From JAAXHF01 sp963665955 (lineage in GTDB: Bacteria > Desulfobacterota > Binatia > Bin18), in the NCBI GenBank assembly GCA_965231765.1, contig OZ246887.1, positions 5,270,001 to 5,334,000 of the forward strand: a stretch of DNA of 64,000 nucleotides, in the 5' to 3' direction. The notes under the pieces are model-generated. The model saw only the letters and a list, made by a program, of their open reading frames with translations. It had not been told where the DNA came from and did no database searches. The stretch's first letter is position 1, and every line of letters begins with the position of its first letter. Below, one piece after another: positions 27,153-35,408 of this stretch. The position numbers were made by a program, and so were the translations under genes.

Positions 27153-27941
27153 ATGCAGCAGACCCTCGTCCACTACAGCACGGACAACGGCATTGCCCTC
27201 ATCAAATTTGATAATCCACCGGCGAACACCTATTCGCACGAAATGATGATTCAGTTGGACCAAGCTATTCTGCAAGCCCGGTTTGATGATGACATCTTCG
27301 TCATGCTGCTGCGCGGAGAGGGGGAGAAGTTCTTTTCGGCTGGGGCTGATATCGAGATGCTCAACCGGGTGACCCCCCAGTTTAAATATAACTTTTGTCT
27401 GCACGCCAATGAGACGCTCAACCGTTTGGAGCGCACGCCTAAGCTGGTCATCGCTGCCCTGAACGGACACACCGTGGGTGGCGGGCTTGAGATTGCTATG
27501 GCGTGTGACCTGCGTCTTGCTCGCCGGGATGCCGGACAAATTGGGTTACCGGAAATTTCGCTAGGTGTCTTGCCTGGGACAGGTGGCTCACAACGCCTCA
27601 CTCGGCATGTAGGCAAAGCCCGGGCCCTAGAGCTCATGGCGACGGGACGCAAGATTTCATTTGAAGAAGCCCAGGAAATGGGACTGGTGCATGAAATTTT
27701 TGAGAATGAAGGCTATTTTGAGCAAGTTACGGCCTATGCCCGGCAATTCACTCCGCCGAATAAAGCCAGCAAGGCCGTAGGACGGATTAAGCTGGCTGTT
27801 CAGGCTGGGGGCGAGATGCCTTTGTTTGAGGCGCTGAGTCTGGAGCAAGAACTCCAGGCTGGGCTTTTTTCGAGTGAAGATGCAAAAGAAGGCTTGCGCT
27901 CGTACGTTGAGAAGGGCATGCCCCAGTTTAAAGGCGCGTGA
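27153..27941 (+). CDS. Enoyl-CoA hydratase/isomerase family protein (crotonase fold)
   Basis: A 262-residue crotonase-fold enzyme acting on acyl-CoA thioesters. The oxyanion-hole segment SAGADIEML lies near 67 and NGHTVGGGLEIAMACDLRLA near 105. Both catalytic glutamates of true hydratases are present (GGGLEIAM and LPEISLG, followed by GVLPGTGGSQRL). It is far shorter than BoxC (about 550 residues), so it is not the dedicated box-pathway dihydrolase. It begins with AAGGAGG before the ATG and opens an apparent aromatic-CoA gene group. Confidence 0.88.
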   Translation: MQQTLVHYSTDNGIALIKFDNPPANTYSHEMMIQLDQAILQARFDDDIFVMLLRGEGEKFFSAGADIEMLNRVTPQFKYNFCLHANETLNRLERTPKLVIAALNGHTVGGGLEIAMACDLRLARRDAGQIGLPEISLGVLPGTGGSQRLTRHVGKARALELMATGRKISFEEAQEMGLVHEIFENEGYFEQVTAYARQFTPPNKASKAVGRIKLAVQAGGEMPLFEALSLEQELQAGLFSSEDAKEGLRSYVEKGMPQFKGA

Positions 27942-27942
27942 T

Positions 27943-27967
27943 GGGGATTAGGGATTGGGATTAGGGG
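27943..27967 (+). other. G-quadruplex-type motif between hydratase and BoxB-like gene
   Basis: Four G-runs with short loops: GGGG-ATTA-GGG-ATT-GGG-ATTA-GGGG, directly after the hydratase stop and about 50 bp before the BoxB-like gene. This satisfies the usual G3+N1-7 quadruplex rule on the coding strand, so mRNA could also fold. Confidence 0.55.
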
Positions 27968-28014
27968 CTGCCCGGACCATTTTAAAGCTGATTGCTGAAC
28001 GCACGGAGTAAGAC

Positions 28015-29133
28015 ATGGCAACACGCATTCAGAATTTTGACGATTGGATGGATCTGTTTAAAAGCTGGCAAAAGGACATTGGCCTGGATGTTGGCGAACT
28101 CGGTGAGTACCAATGGGATGTCAAGTTTGGTGATCTTGAGCAGGCTGAGATCGAATTTGGCGCGTATGCTGGACAGAAAAAATGGGAGAACCTCATGGAG
28201 GTGCCCGACCAACGGATTCGAGATGCGCTGCTGAGTCTGATCCGGGTCCAGGGAGACACTGAGTTTGCCTCAACTGAACAGCAACGTTACCTGTTTGATA
28301 CGGCCCCCTCAGACTTCGACCGTCAAAGTCTCGCCCGCATCATATGCGAAGAAACTCGTCACGGCTGGCAAATGGCCTATTTGCTGGTGACCTATTTTGG
28401 GGCCACTGGCAAGGTTGAAGCCCAGAAACTTATGGAGCGCCGGGCGTTCAAAAAAACGCGCTTGCTGGGTGCGTTCAACGAAGACATCAGCAACTGGCTC
28501 GATATGTACGCCTTCACCGAGTTCATTGATCGGGACGGTAAATATCAGCTCAAAATGGAGAGCTTCTCAGCCTTTGCCCCGTTTGCCTGTAGCATGGGGC
28601 CGATGCTCAAAGAAGAGCAGTTTCACCTGGGCACAGGCCACAATGGCCTCAAGCGAATACTACGGGCGGGGAAGATTCCCACACCGACCATCCAAAAGTA
28701 TTTTAATAAATGGATTCCAGCTGCCTACGATCTGTTCGGAACGGACAACTCGTCATCCGCCCACTGGGCGTATACCTGGGGAGTGAAAGGTCGCTTTGAC
28801 GAGAATACGTCGAGTGAGCCGGTCAATATGGAGCAGCTGAATGAACACGCACGTCAGTTGTTCTACAATGAATGTGTTGGACTGGTTGAAAACCTCAATG
28901 TTCTCGTGCCTGAAGATCAGCCCAAACTGTATATCCCGGATATGAAATTTGGCCGCAAGATTGGTGATACGGCCGACCGCTCATACAGTGTGACTGGCGA
29001 GTTGCTGAGCAAAGAGACATATGCACAGCACCTTGAAGAAGTATTGCCGACTGTGTCAGACACGGCGTTTCTCCAAGATCTGACGAAAGATAACGACTGG
29101 ATTGAGCCTAAAAAAGCCGGTGCGGAGGGGTGA
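28015..29133 (+). CDS. BoxB-like diiron oxygenase (benzoyl-CoA 2,3-epoxidase / PaaA family)
   Basis: A 372-residue ferritin-like diiron protein of the phenylacetate-CoA/benzoyl-CoA oxygenase family. The VQGDTEFASTEQQR helix is close to the BoxB pattern. Two EExxH metal motifs are visible: EETRH (about 112-116) and EEQFH (about 200-204), with GAFNEDISNWL between them. BoxB epoxidises benzoyl-CoA using electrons from BoxA. This protein is about 100 residues shorter than typical BoxB because the N-terminal section is reduced, so substrate identity is less sure. Its stop nearly abuts the benzoate-CoA ligase-like gene, supporting action on an aroyl-CoA. Confidence 0.82.
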   Translation: MATRIQNFDDWMDLFKSWQKDIGLDVGELGEYQWDVKFGDLEQAEIEFGAYAGQKKWENLMEVPDQRIRDALLSLIRVQGDTEFASTEQQRYLFDTAPSDFDRQSLARIICEETRHGWQMAYLLVTYFGATGKVEAQKLMERRAFKKTRLLGAFNEDISNWLDMYAFTEFIDRDGKYQLKMESFSAFAPFACSMGPMLKEEQFHLGTGHNGLKRILRAGKIPTPTIQKYFNKWIPAAYDLFGTDNSSSAHWAYTWGVKGRFDENTSSEPVNMEQLNEHARQLFYNECVGLVENLNVLVPEDQPKLYIPDMKFGRKIGDTADRSYSVTGELLSKETYAQHLEEVLPTVSDTAFLQDLTKDNDWIEPKKAGAEG

Positions 29134-29138
29134 GGATT

Positions 29139-30719
29139 ATGGCGTTGCCAGACATTCCCGAACGCCTGAACGCGGCAACAGTCTTTATTGACGAACATCT
29201 CGCCCAGGGACGTGGCGAGCAGGTAGCCGTGCGGTGGCGAGATGAGGTAGTGACCTATCGTCAGCTAGCGGTGCAGGTCAATAAAACGGGCAATGCGCTG
29301 CATCGCTTAGGCGTTCGTCCGGAAGAGCGGGTGCTGCTGGCTGTCTTAGACTCACCGGCCTTTGTGTATAGTTTTTGGGGCGCACTGAAGATTGGCGCTA
29401 TTCCAGTGCCGGTTAATACCGCTCTACGGTCCGAGGACTATGCCTACTTGATGGGCGATAGTCGAGCCACAACACTCATCGTGTCAGCCGAGTTATGGCC
29501 GATTGTTGCCCCAGTCGTGCAGTCACGATCCATACAGACGATCATTGTCGGAGCAGCTCAGGAACAAGAGATGAGCAGGCTGGACTTTACTGAGTGGATT
29601 GAGTCCGAAGCCCCCGCGCTCGACCCGGAGCCGACTCACCGCGATGATGCGGCCTTTTGGCTGTATAGCTCCGGATCAACTGGTACGCCAAAGGCGGCTG
29701 TCCACCAACATCGGAACCTCGTGTTTTGTTCGGATACGTATGCCCGCGAGATTTTGGCGATCGGTCCGGATGATGTCACCCTGGCTGCGCCGCGCCTATT
29801 CTTTGCCTATGGACTGGGGGGAGGGATGAATTTTGCCTTAGGCGTTGGAGCAACAGCAGCCCTGGTGTCTGAACGGCCTACCCCAGACGGCATGTTTGCT
29901 GCGATTCAGAACTACAAACCGACCATCTTTTTTGGCGTGCCAACGCTGTATGCGGCCATGCTGCAGGTGAAGGATGCTGCACAGCAGTATGATCTGTCGA
30001 GCGTACGGGTGTGTGTGTCGGCAGGCGAGCCTTTGCCGAGCGAGTTGTTTATCCGTTGGCAAGAACGTTTTGGCGTTGAAATCCTGGATGGGATTGGGAC
30101 AACGGAGGCGCTGCATATCTTTTTGTCGAACCGCGCCGGACAGGTGCGGCCTGGGAGTTCAGGACTACCAGTGGCGGGCTATGAGATCCAGGTACGGAAT
30201 GAAGACGGCCGAGCCGTTGCTCAGGGAGAAACTGGTGACTTGCTGGTCAAAGGGGGAAGCCTCACTTCTGGTTATTGGCGCAAGCGGGAAATCAGCCAAC
30301 AGGCGCTATGCGGCGAATGGCTGCGGACCGGGGATAAATATTATCAGGACGCCGACGGCTATTATTGGTACTGCGGGCGGGCGGATGACATGCTCAAAGT
30401 CTCGGGCCAGTGGGTATCGCCGACTGAGGTCGAAGGGCTGTTATTTGAGCATCCGGCCGTGCTCGAAGCGGCCGTTGTTGGTTGGGAAGACACGCAGCGC
30501 TTGATCAAGCCCAAAGCTTTTGTCGTATTAAAAGAAGGCCACGTGCCTTCTACGGCTTTGGGCGAGGAGCTCAGCGCATTTGTGAAAGCGCGGACCTTGC
30601 CGCATAAATATCCGCGTTGGGTCGAGTTTGTACCTGAATTGCCAAAAACGACAACTGGTAAAATTCAGCGCTATAAACTGAGGACAGCACAGCGCGAAAA
30701 AATGATAAACGCTGAATAA
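29139..30719 (+). CDS. Benzoate-CoA ligase family acyl-CoA synthetase
   Basis: About 526 residues of the ANL adenylate-forming superfamily, most like benzoate-CoA ligases (aryl carboxylate + ATP + CoA to aroyl-CoA, AMP and PPi). The P-loop is YSSGSTGTPKAAVHQH near 176, followed by DGIGTTEALHIFLSN and the C-terminal hinge GRADDMLKVSGQWVSPTEVE. The catalytic Lys lies in PKTTTGKIQRYKL. ATG 29139, after GGTGAGG and 5 bp past the BoxB-like stop, is chosen over GTG 29130. Together with the oxygenase it would activate and then epoxidise an aromatic acid. Confidence 0.88.
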   Translation: MALPDIPERLNAATVFIDEHLAQGRGEQVAVRWRDEVVTYRQLAVQVNKTGNALHRLGVRPEERVLLAVLDSPAFVYSFWGALKIGAIPVPVNTALRSEDYAYLMGDSRATTLIVSAELWPIVAPVVQSRSIQTIIVGAAQEQEMSRLDFTEWIESEAPALDPEPTHRDDAAFWLYSSGSTGTPKAAVHQHRNLVFCSDTYAREILAIGPDDVTLAAPRLFFAYGLGGGMNFALGVGATAALVSERPTPDGMFAAIQNYKPTIFFGVPTLYAAMLQVKDAAQQYDLSSVRVCVSAGEPLPSELFIRWQERFGVEILDGIGTTEALHIFLSNRAGQVRPGSSGLPVAGYEIQVRNEDGRAVAQGETGDLLVKGGSLTSGYWRKREISQQALCGEWLRTGDKYYQDADGYYWYCGRADDMLKVSGQWVSPTEVEGLLFEHPAVLEAAVVGWEDTQRLIKPKAFVVLKEGHVPSTALGEELSAFVKARTLPHKYPRWVEFVPELPKTTTGKIQRYKLRTAQREKMINAE

Positions 30720-30732
30720 AGGAGGCCTACGG

Positions 30733-31455
30733 ATGTCTGTGATCCAGCGTATGCGTGGATGTATGTGCAGCCAACATGACTGGGCGCTTACTGCTATTGT
30801 CTCGAGTGTCCTGCTGAGCATGCTGGCGAGCAGTCCAGTCGCATTTGGTCAAGAAGGATCTGAACAAGACCGCAAAAAAGTGCTGGCCCAATCTGCGCTT
30901 ATGATTGCTGAAAAGATGTACGAAAGCGGGCAGGTGGACCGCGCCATTGTCCAATGGCGTGAGGCTTTAGGGTATGATCCGAGCCTAGTCCAAGCCCATT
31001 CTCAGCTGGGCTTGGTCTTACGTGACAAAGGCGAACTTGAGGAGTCTCTTACCTACTTGCGCGAAGTGACGCGCCTTGTGCCTGACAGTGCGACTGCGTT
31101 TGCCGACTTGGGAGATACTTTGCGCCAGAACGACGACCTCGACGGCGCCTTGACTGCCTACACTTCTGCCCTCCAGCTCGCGCCTGAATCTGCGCCTTTA
31201 CGCAGTAATTACGGCTATCTGCTGATTATGAAGGGCGATCTCGATGCTGCCATCCAGGCATGGCAAGATGCGGTTAAGATTGATCCCGATTATTCTCCGC
31301 CGTATGGAAATCTGGGTGAAGCGCTGACGCGTAAGGGAGATCTGAAAGGCGCAATTACAGCCTACGAGCAATTCCTCCAGGTTGCTCCAGAGGCGCCCAA
31401 TGCTGATATCGTCCGTGGCCGTCTGGCTGCGCTCAAAGCCACTGCTGCGGAGTGA
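30733..31455 (+). CDS. Exported tetratricopeptide-repeat protein
   Basis: A 240-residue protein with a signal peptide or anchor (ALTAIVSSVLLSMLASSPVAFG) and then four to five TPR units from about residue 55 to 235. Examples are AIVQWREALGYDPSLVQAHS, ALTAYTSALQLAPESAPLRS and AIQAWQDAVKIDPDYSPPYG. TPR domains mediate protein-protein contacts; the partner is unknown. An AAAGGAGG site precedes the ATG 13 bp after the ligase stop, so it is transcriptionally linked to the aromatic-CoA genes, though a functional link is not evident. Confidence 0.85.
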   Translation: MSVIQRMRGCMCSQHDWALTAIVSSVLLSMLASSPVAFGQEGSEQDRKKVLAQSALMIAEKMYESGQVDRAIVQWREALGYDPSLVQAHSQLGLVLRDKGELEESLTYLREVTRLVPDSATAFADLGDTLRQNDDLDGALTAYTSALQLAPESAPLRSNYGYLLIMKGDLDAAIQAWQDAVKIDPDYSPPYGNLGEALTRKGDLKGAITAYEQFLQVAPEAPNADIVRGRLAALKATAAE

Positions 31456-31463
31456 CCTGTTTT

Positions 31464-31493
31464 CTCCCTCGCCCTCAGCGAGAGGGTATTTTT
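31464..31493 (+). terminator. Probable intrinsic terminator of the aromatic-CoA operon
   Basis: Stem formed by CTCCCTCGC and GCGAGAGGG with a CCTCA loop (31464-31486) and followed by TATTTTT. It lies 10 bp after the TPR stop and between convergent transcription units. A related CCCTCTCCC/GGGAGAGGG hairpin occurs at 53180 in the same kind of convergent gap. Confidence 0.65.
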
Positions 31494-31928
31494 CGATCCA
31501 GCTGCGCTGGGCGCGTCCTCATCTGGAGAACGCGCCTTGGTAGACTATGCGTTTGCAGAAGTAATGCAAAAAATTTGCTAACAAGAGCACGCATTGTCAG
31601 GCAGAAATCAGCCCGGTAAAGCCCCCATATACCCCCGCATCCCGGCGCTTTTTTTTCAAACCCCTATTGTTTTTGGCTGACTGTGGCCCTAATGCCTTGA
31701 TTTTGTTGATGTTGGCTTCCGAAATAAGGCGCATTTGATGTCATTTTGAGCCTAAAAACTGGCAAAAAAAGCCATTTTTGTCTTTTTTACCCCCATATGG
31801 CGCATTTGATGTCATTTTTTAGGCCCTTTTTGAAGGGGGATTTGTGGGGGCGGCTGCGCCCCCGTGGTTCACGGCGGGCGGGGGCTTCCTCTTTGGCCTT
31901 TTTTTGCATTAGTTATGCAATCGCACCG
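31494..31928. other. Non-coding T-rich boundary segment before the defence operon
   Basis: No gene recognised. The segment is rich in T-runs on the + strand, with several G/C stems: GGGGGCG-GCTG-CGCCCCC at 31846-31863 and TTGCAT-TAGTT-ATGCAA near 31905. It also contains the 20-bp direct repeats listed separately. It separates the aromatic-CoA operon from the leftward defence operon ending at 31929, and its composition differs from both sides. Confidence 0.5.
31728..31818. repeat. 20-bp direct repeat pair with nested inverted repeats
   Basis: GGCGCATTTGATGTCATTTT occurs at 31728-31747 and again at 31799-31818, an exact repeat 71 bp apart. Between and partly overlapping them, GCCTAAAAA (about 31750) pairs with TTTTTAGGC (about 31814), and GGCAAAAAAAGCC forms a small stem. 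The unit does not recur at the other side of the defence genes as far as I can see, so it is not a proven attachment-site duplication. Confidence 0.6.
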
Positions 31929-34763
31929 TCAGGCCGCCTCGGGCCGCGCGTGTCGGACGAGAATATCCTTGATGTCGCCAGGGTCCATCGACACGTCCCA
32001 GGACCAGCGGCCAAAGCCGCCGTGTTCATTGACCGCCCGCGTCCATTCATCAAGAAATCGGCGTTTGGTCCGGTTCTGTTCGCTGTCCCAGCCCTTGGTT
32101 TCCAGCACGAGCATGTCCCCGGACTTGAGCCGGATCAGGAAGTCGGGCCGATACTTGCGCACCACGCCGCGATGGACGTAGAACACCTCGAAACCGAGAT
32201 GATCGTTCTTCACCCAGGCATCGACCACGGGATTATGATCCAATTCAAAGGCTTCAGATGCCTCCCAGGTGCTGTCATAGACACAAAAATTGATATGGCT
32301 CCGGGCAGTATCTTCACACGGCTTGCCTGTATACCACCTCACCATGTCCCCGGTTGAACGGATGGGGCGGTCCCGGTCAAACACCAGCTCCAGCTTCTCC
32401 GTGTTCTCGAAACGAATCGCCTCCCAGATATGCTGGACCACCTTGGTCATATTCAGGGTGATGATCAGGCGTCTTTTCAGATCATCCTGATAAAACAGGG
32501 CCGGGGTGATGTGGATGGTATCGGAACGGATGAACTGCTCAACCAGACGCACGAGTTGGGCCAGCAGGAACTCCTTGCCACCCTTCCAGCTCTTCTGCAT
32601 CTGATCGTACACGTCGCGGGCAGTCTCGAAGATGATGCGCTGGGTGCGGAATTCCCGCGCCAGGCGTTCCAGTTCAATAGCCGCGATCTTTGTCATGTCC
32701 GGCTTGCTGTCAACAGTTGGAGCTAACTCGGCGATTTGCACTGTTTGGTCGGCGTTGAGATGCAAGGGTTTCACCTTATCCCAATCAAGGCGCAGGTGTG
32801 GCCGGTACACGTGGCCGATGCGGATTATATTCGGCCAGGCGATCTCGAAATCGGCCCTGTCCGGCACCGGCTCGACGACCGTCTTCGACTCTGGCGGCGG
32901 TGGAGGGCCGTTTTCCTGGGACTCATGTGGGAGGAAGGTGAAAGGAACGCCGAAGATGTTGACGTACTCCGGCTCGAAGAGTTCGATCTCCTCCCCGATC
33001 ACAGGGTCGGTCTGTTTTTTCGTTTCGTAGGAGGTACGACGCAGGCCGCGTCCAACCACCTGTTCACACAGCAACTGGCTGGAGAAGGCGCGCAGACCCA
33101 TGATGTGGGTGACGGTCTTGGCGTCCCAGCCCTCCGAGAGCATCCCGACGGAAATCACGTTCTGTATGTGCTCGCCGGGTTTGCCGACCTGGCCGACCGT
33201 GTCCACCTGCAAGCGCAGCAACTCGGCTTGGGCCTTCTTGGCCAGCGTGCGCGTTTGACCGATGTCGTCGTCTTTCCCGCTATCGTTCCCGCCGATTTCC
33301 GCAATCGGCTCCTCTGCGGCTTCGGCCTCGCCCAGCGTCTTCGAGTCGATATGCAAGGTGCGCTCAGGGTCGCACAGTGTCTCGATGCGTACCTTCTTGC
33401 GGTCAAAGGTATACTTGATCCGGGCTGCGGTTTCGGTGCGATTAGCGACGGTAATCATTACCGGCGGAACATTGAGCTTGTCCTTCTTCCACGTCTCCGC
33501 CGTCTCACGCCAGTCGTAGCCGAGCAGGTAATAGCCATTGGTCACGAGGTCGGGCAACGGCTCTTCCGGTCCGGCCCTCCGGTTCAGGTCATCCTTTACC
33601 TCCGGGTCGTTATAGATGTGATACAGACGCGACCTATAGGTCTTGGCGTCCGGCACGGCGTCGTCGCGGATCACAACGCGCGGAGTTTTCACCAAGCCGG
33701 CCTCAATAGCGTCGTTCAGCCCAAAATCGCTGACGATCCAGCCGAACAGCCCCTCCTCGGAGCTTTTCTTGCCGGATGGCGCGAAGGGCGTAGCGGAAAA
33801 GTCATAGCAGGCAAGGATGCCGCGCGCCGCATTGATGCGGTCCAGGCCGCCGACCCATTTGGTCGCTTCCTCGATATCGTTCTTGGCGATACCCCTGATT
33901 TTGGACTCGGCCGGCACCCGCCAGGCATGGTGGGCTTCGTCGTTGATGACCAGGATAGTGCGAGCATTCGCCATGTCGCCCAGCACTTCACGGACATAGG
34001 CTTCATCGCTCTTAGCCCCGCGTTTATCGACACTCCGCTTCTTGGCGATCTTCTCCTCGGTCTCCCAGTTGAGCGCGTGCCAGTTGCGAACGACGACCTT
34101 GCCTTGGCGGAGCTTGTCGAGCAGCGAGGAAGGAACAATGCGGAACGCCTCGTAGTAGTTCTCCGGGTGGGACGGCTCCAAGACCGCCAGACGGCTCTTG
34201 ACCGTCAACCCCGGCGCTATAACCAAGACGTGGGTAGCAAACCGGATATCCTGCGGATGGGTGACTTTATTCAGCACATGCCAGGCAATGACCATGCCCA
34301 TGACAATGGTCTTGCCGGAGCCGGTCGCCATCTTGGCGCATAGGCGCTGAAATGTCCCGCCATCGGAGGGAATGTCGATGCCGACCTTGTCGGCGGCGGG
34401 TGCTTCCGCCAGCCAGATCAGCGTTTCGATGGCCTCTAACTGGCAAAAGAAAAAGCGCCGGGTCTCGAACTCCTCCGGGTCGGTCCAGTGCGCAAGCAGC
34501 CGTTTGGTGATGCCGGTCACCCCAGGATATCCGGCTTCGCGCCAGGCTTTGACGCGGGGGCGAATCCGGTTGACCAGCGGGATTTCCACAAAGATGCCGG
34601 GGTCATCGAACGCCTTGGAGTTCCCCGACGCGACCACATAACCGGCCGGCCGGCGGCCCTCGGTCAAGTCAAACAGCCGCGTCTCGCGCTCGTATTTCCA
34701 ATACCGCGCAGGTTCCTCGTAGGGCGAGTTGATGATTAGGCGGTCTATCGTCGTTGACGCCAT
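31929..34763 (-). CDS. Type III restriction endonuclease subunit (Res-like, DEAD helicase plus PD-(D/E)XK)
   Basis: A 944-residue SF2 helicase-nuclease. Walker A is ATGSGKT (146-152), the DEAD-box variant is LVINDEAHHAW near 265 and motif III FSATPFAPSG near 320. The C-terminal nuclease has RPDF (D about 874) and LETKG (E888, K890), the PD-(D/E)XK pattern. It should translocate or loop DNA and cut it in concert with the Mod protein encoded in the same operon. Its ATG overlaps the HepT stop (TAATG). It is the last gene of the seven-gene defence operon. Confidence 0.92.
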   Translation of the reverse strand: MASTTIDRLIINSPYEEPARYWKYERETRLFDLTEGRRPAGYVVASGNSKAFDDPGIFVEIPLVNRIRPRVKAWREAGYPGVTGITKRLLAHWTDPEEFETRRFFFCQLEAIETLIWLAEAPAADKVGIDIPSDGGTFQRLCAKMATGSGKTIVMGMVIAWHVLNKVTHPQDIRFATHVLVIAPGLTVKSRLAVLEPSHPENYYEAFRIVPSSLLDKLRQGKVVVRNWHALNWETEEKIAKKRSVDKRGAKSDEAYVREVLGDMANARTILVINDEAHHAWRVPAESKIRGIAKNDIEEATKWVGGLDRINAARGILACYDFSATPFAPSGKKSSEEGLFGWIVSDFGLNDAIEAGLVKTPRVVIRDDAVPDAKTYRSRLYHIYNDPEVKDDLNRRAGPEEPLPDLVTNGYYLLGYDWRETAETWKKDKLNVPPVMITVANRTETAARIKYTFDRKKVRIETLCDPERTLHIDSKTLGEAEAAEEPIAEIGGNDSGKDDDIGQTRTLAKKAQAELLRLQVDTVGQVGKPGEHIQNVISVGMLSEGWDAKTVTHIMGLRAFSSQLLCEQVVGRGLRRTSYETKKQTDPVIGEEIELFEPEYVNIFGVPFTFLPHESQENGPPPPPESKTVVEPVPDRADFEIAWPNIIRIGHVYRPHLRLDWDKVKPLHLNADQTVQIAELAPTVDSKPDMTKIAAIELERLAREFRTQRIIFETARDVYDQMQKSWKGGKEFLLAQLVRLVEQFIRSDTIHITPALFYQDDLKRRLIITLNMTKVVQHIWEAIRFENTEKLELVFDRDRPIRSTGDMVRWYTGKPCEDTARSHINFCVYDSTWEASEAFELDHNPVVDAWVKNDHLGFEVFYVHRGVVRKYRPDFLIRLKSGDMLVLETKGWDSEQNRTKRRFLDEWTRAVNEHGGFGRWSWDVSMDPGDIKDILVRHARPEAA

Positions 34764-35104
34764 TATCCGGCCTCCGGCGGTACGAGCGGTTCAAGCTGGG
34801 CAATCAGTGCTGGCAGGTCTTCCTGCACCGTGTCCCACACTCGAAGAAGGTTAACTTCAAAATAACCATGTACAAGACGGTTGCGCATGCCGATAATCTC
34901 ATGCCACGGAATTTCGGGATGCGCCTCTCTCGTGTCGGCACTCACGCGGGACGCTGCCTCGCCGATGATCTCTATCGATTTAATGATTGCATTCTGGTGC
35001 AGGTCGCTCCGGTTAAACTGTGAGTACGTCAAGCCGGTAGCGAATTTCACTGCCTTGCGCGCCTCCAGCAACATATCAAGCAGATAGGATTCATCATGCC
35101 GCAT
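34763..35104 (-). CDS. hepT: HepT-like HEPN toxin (DUF86)
   Basis: About 113 residues from the ATG at 35104 (MRHDESYLLD). The frame is open further upstream, but that region overlaps mntA. The HEPN RNase motif RX4HXY is intact as RNRLVHGY (R74, H79, Y81). In characterised HepT/MntA systems, MntA AMPylates the Tyr of this motif and neutralises the RNase. It overlaps mntA by 11 bp upstream and the Res gene by one base downstream, so toxin, antitoxin and nuclease are translationally linked. Confidence 0.88.
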   Translation of the reverse strand: MRHDESYLLDMLLEARKAVKFATGLTYSQFNRSDLHQNAIIKSIEIIGEAASRVSADTREAHPEIPWHEIIGMRNRLVHGYFEVNLLRVWDTVQEDLPALIAQLEPLVPPEAG

Positions 35105-35405
35105 AGATCGTCTCCGCCGAGTTGAGGATGGATTCGCGACGTATGTAGTTCTGGCTCGCTTCAACGGCCGCACGCTCGACCAAGTCAGCTTGGCGGCCGA
35201 GCAACCGCGTCAATTCATCTTGCATGCGCGCAATGTCCAGGAGCGTCGGGCGCGCTTTTGGATCAAAGCGCACCAGCACATCAACATCGCTCTCGGGGCC
35301 GAAGTCGTCCCGCAGTACGGAACCGAACAAGGCTAATTCTGCAAGCTGCCAGCGTTCACAAAAGGCGGCGATCTCGTCCTTCGGTATGTCAATTTGCGTA
35401 TTCAT
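35094..35405 (-). CDS. mntA: MntA-like minimal nucleotidyltransferase antitoxin
   Basis: A 103-residue minimal nucleotidyltransferase. The GSX10DXD signature is intact: G28-S29 in LFGSVLRDDFGPESDVDVLV, with D40 and D42. It pairs with the overlapping HEPN gene as a HepT/MntA (type VII) toxin-antitoxin module and should AMPylate the toxin. It begins 3 bp after the TIR-domain gene stop, so the module is inserted in the operon rather than having its own visible promoter. Confidence 0.9.
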   Translation of the reverse strand: MNTQIDIPKDEIAAFCERWQLAELALFGSVLRDDFGPESDVDVLVRFDPKARPTLLDIARMQDELTRLLGRQADLVERAAVEASQNYIRRESILNSAETIYAA

Positions 35406-35408
35406 TCG

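Noticed and set aside
32736..34343. Long 535-codon frame on the + strand opposite the Res gene
   Set aside because: It is antisense to a well-conserved helicase-nuclease, is Arg/Gly-rich without recognisable domains, and reflects GC-rich codon structure.
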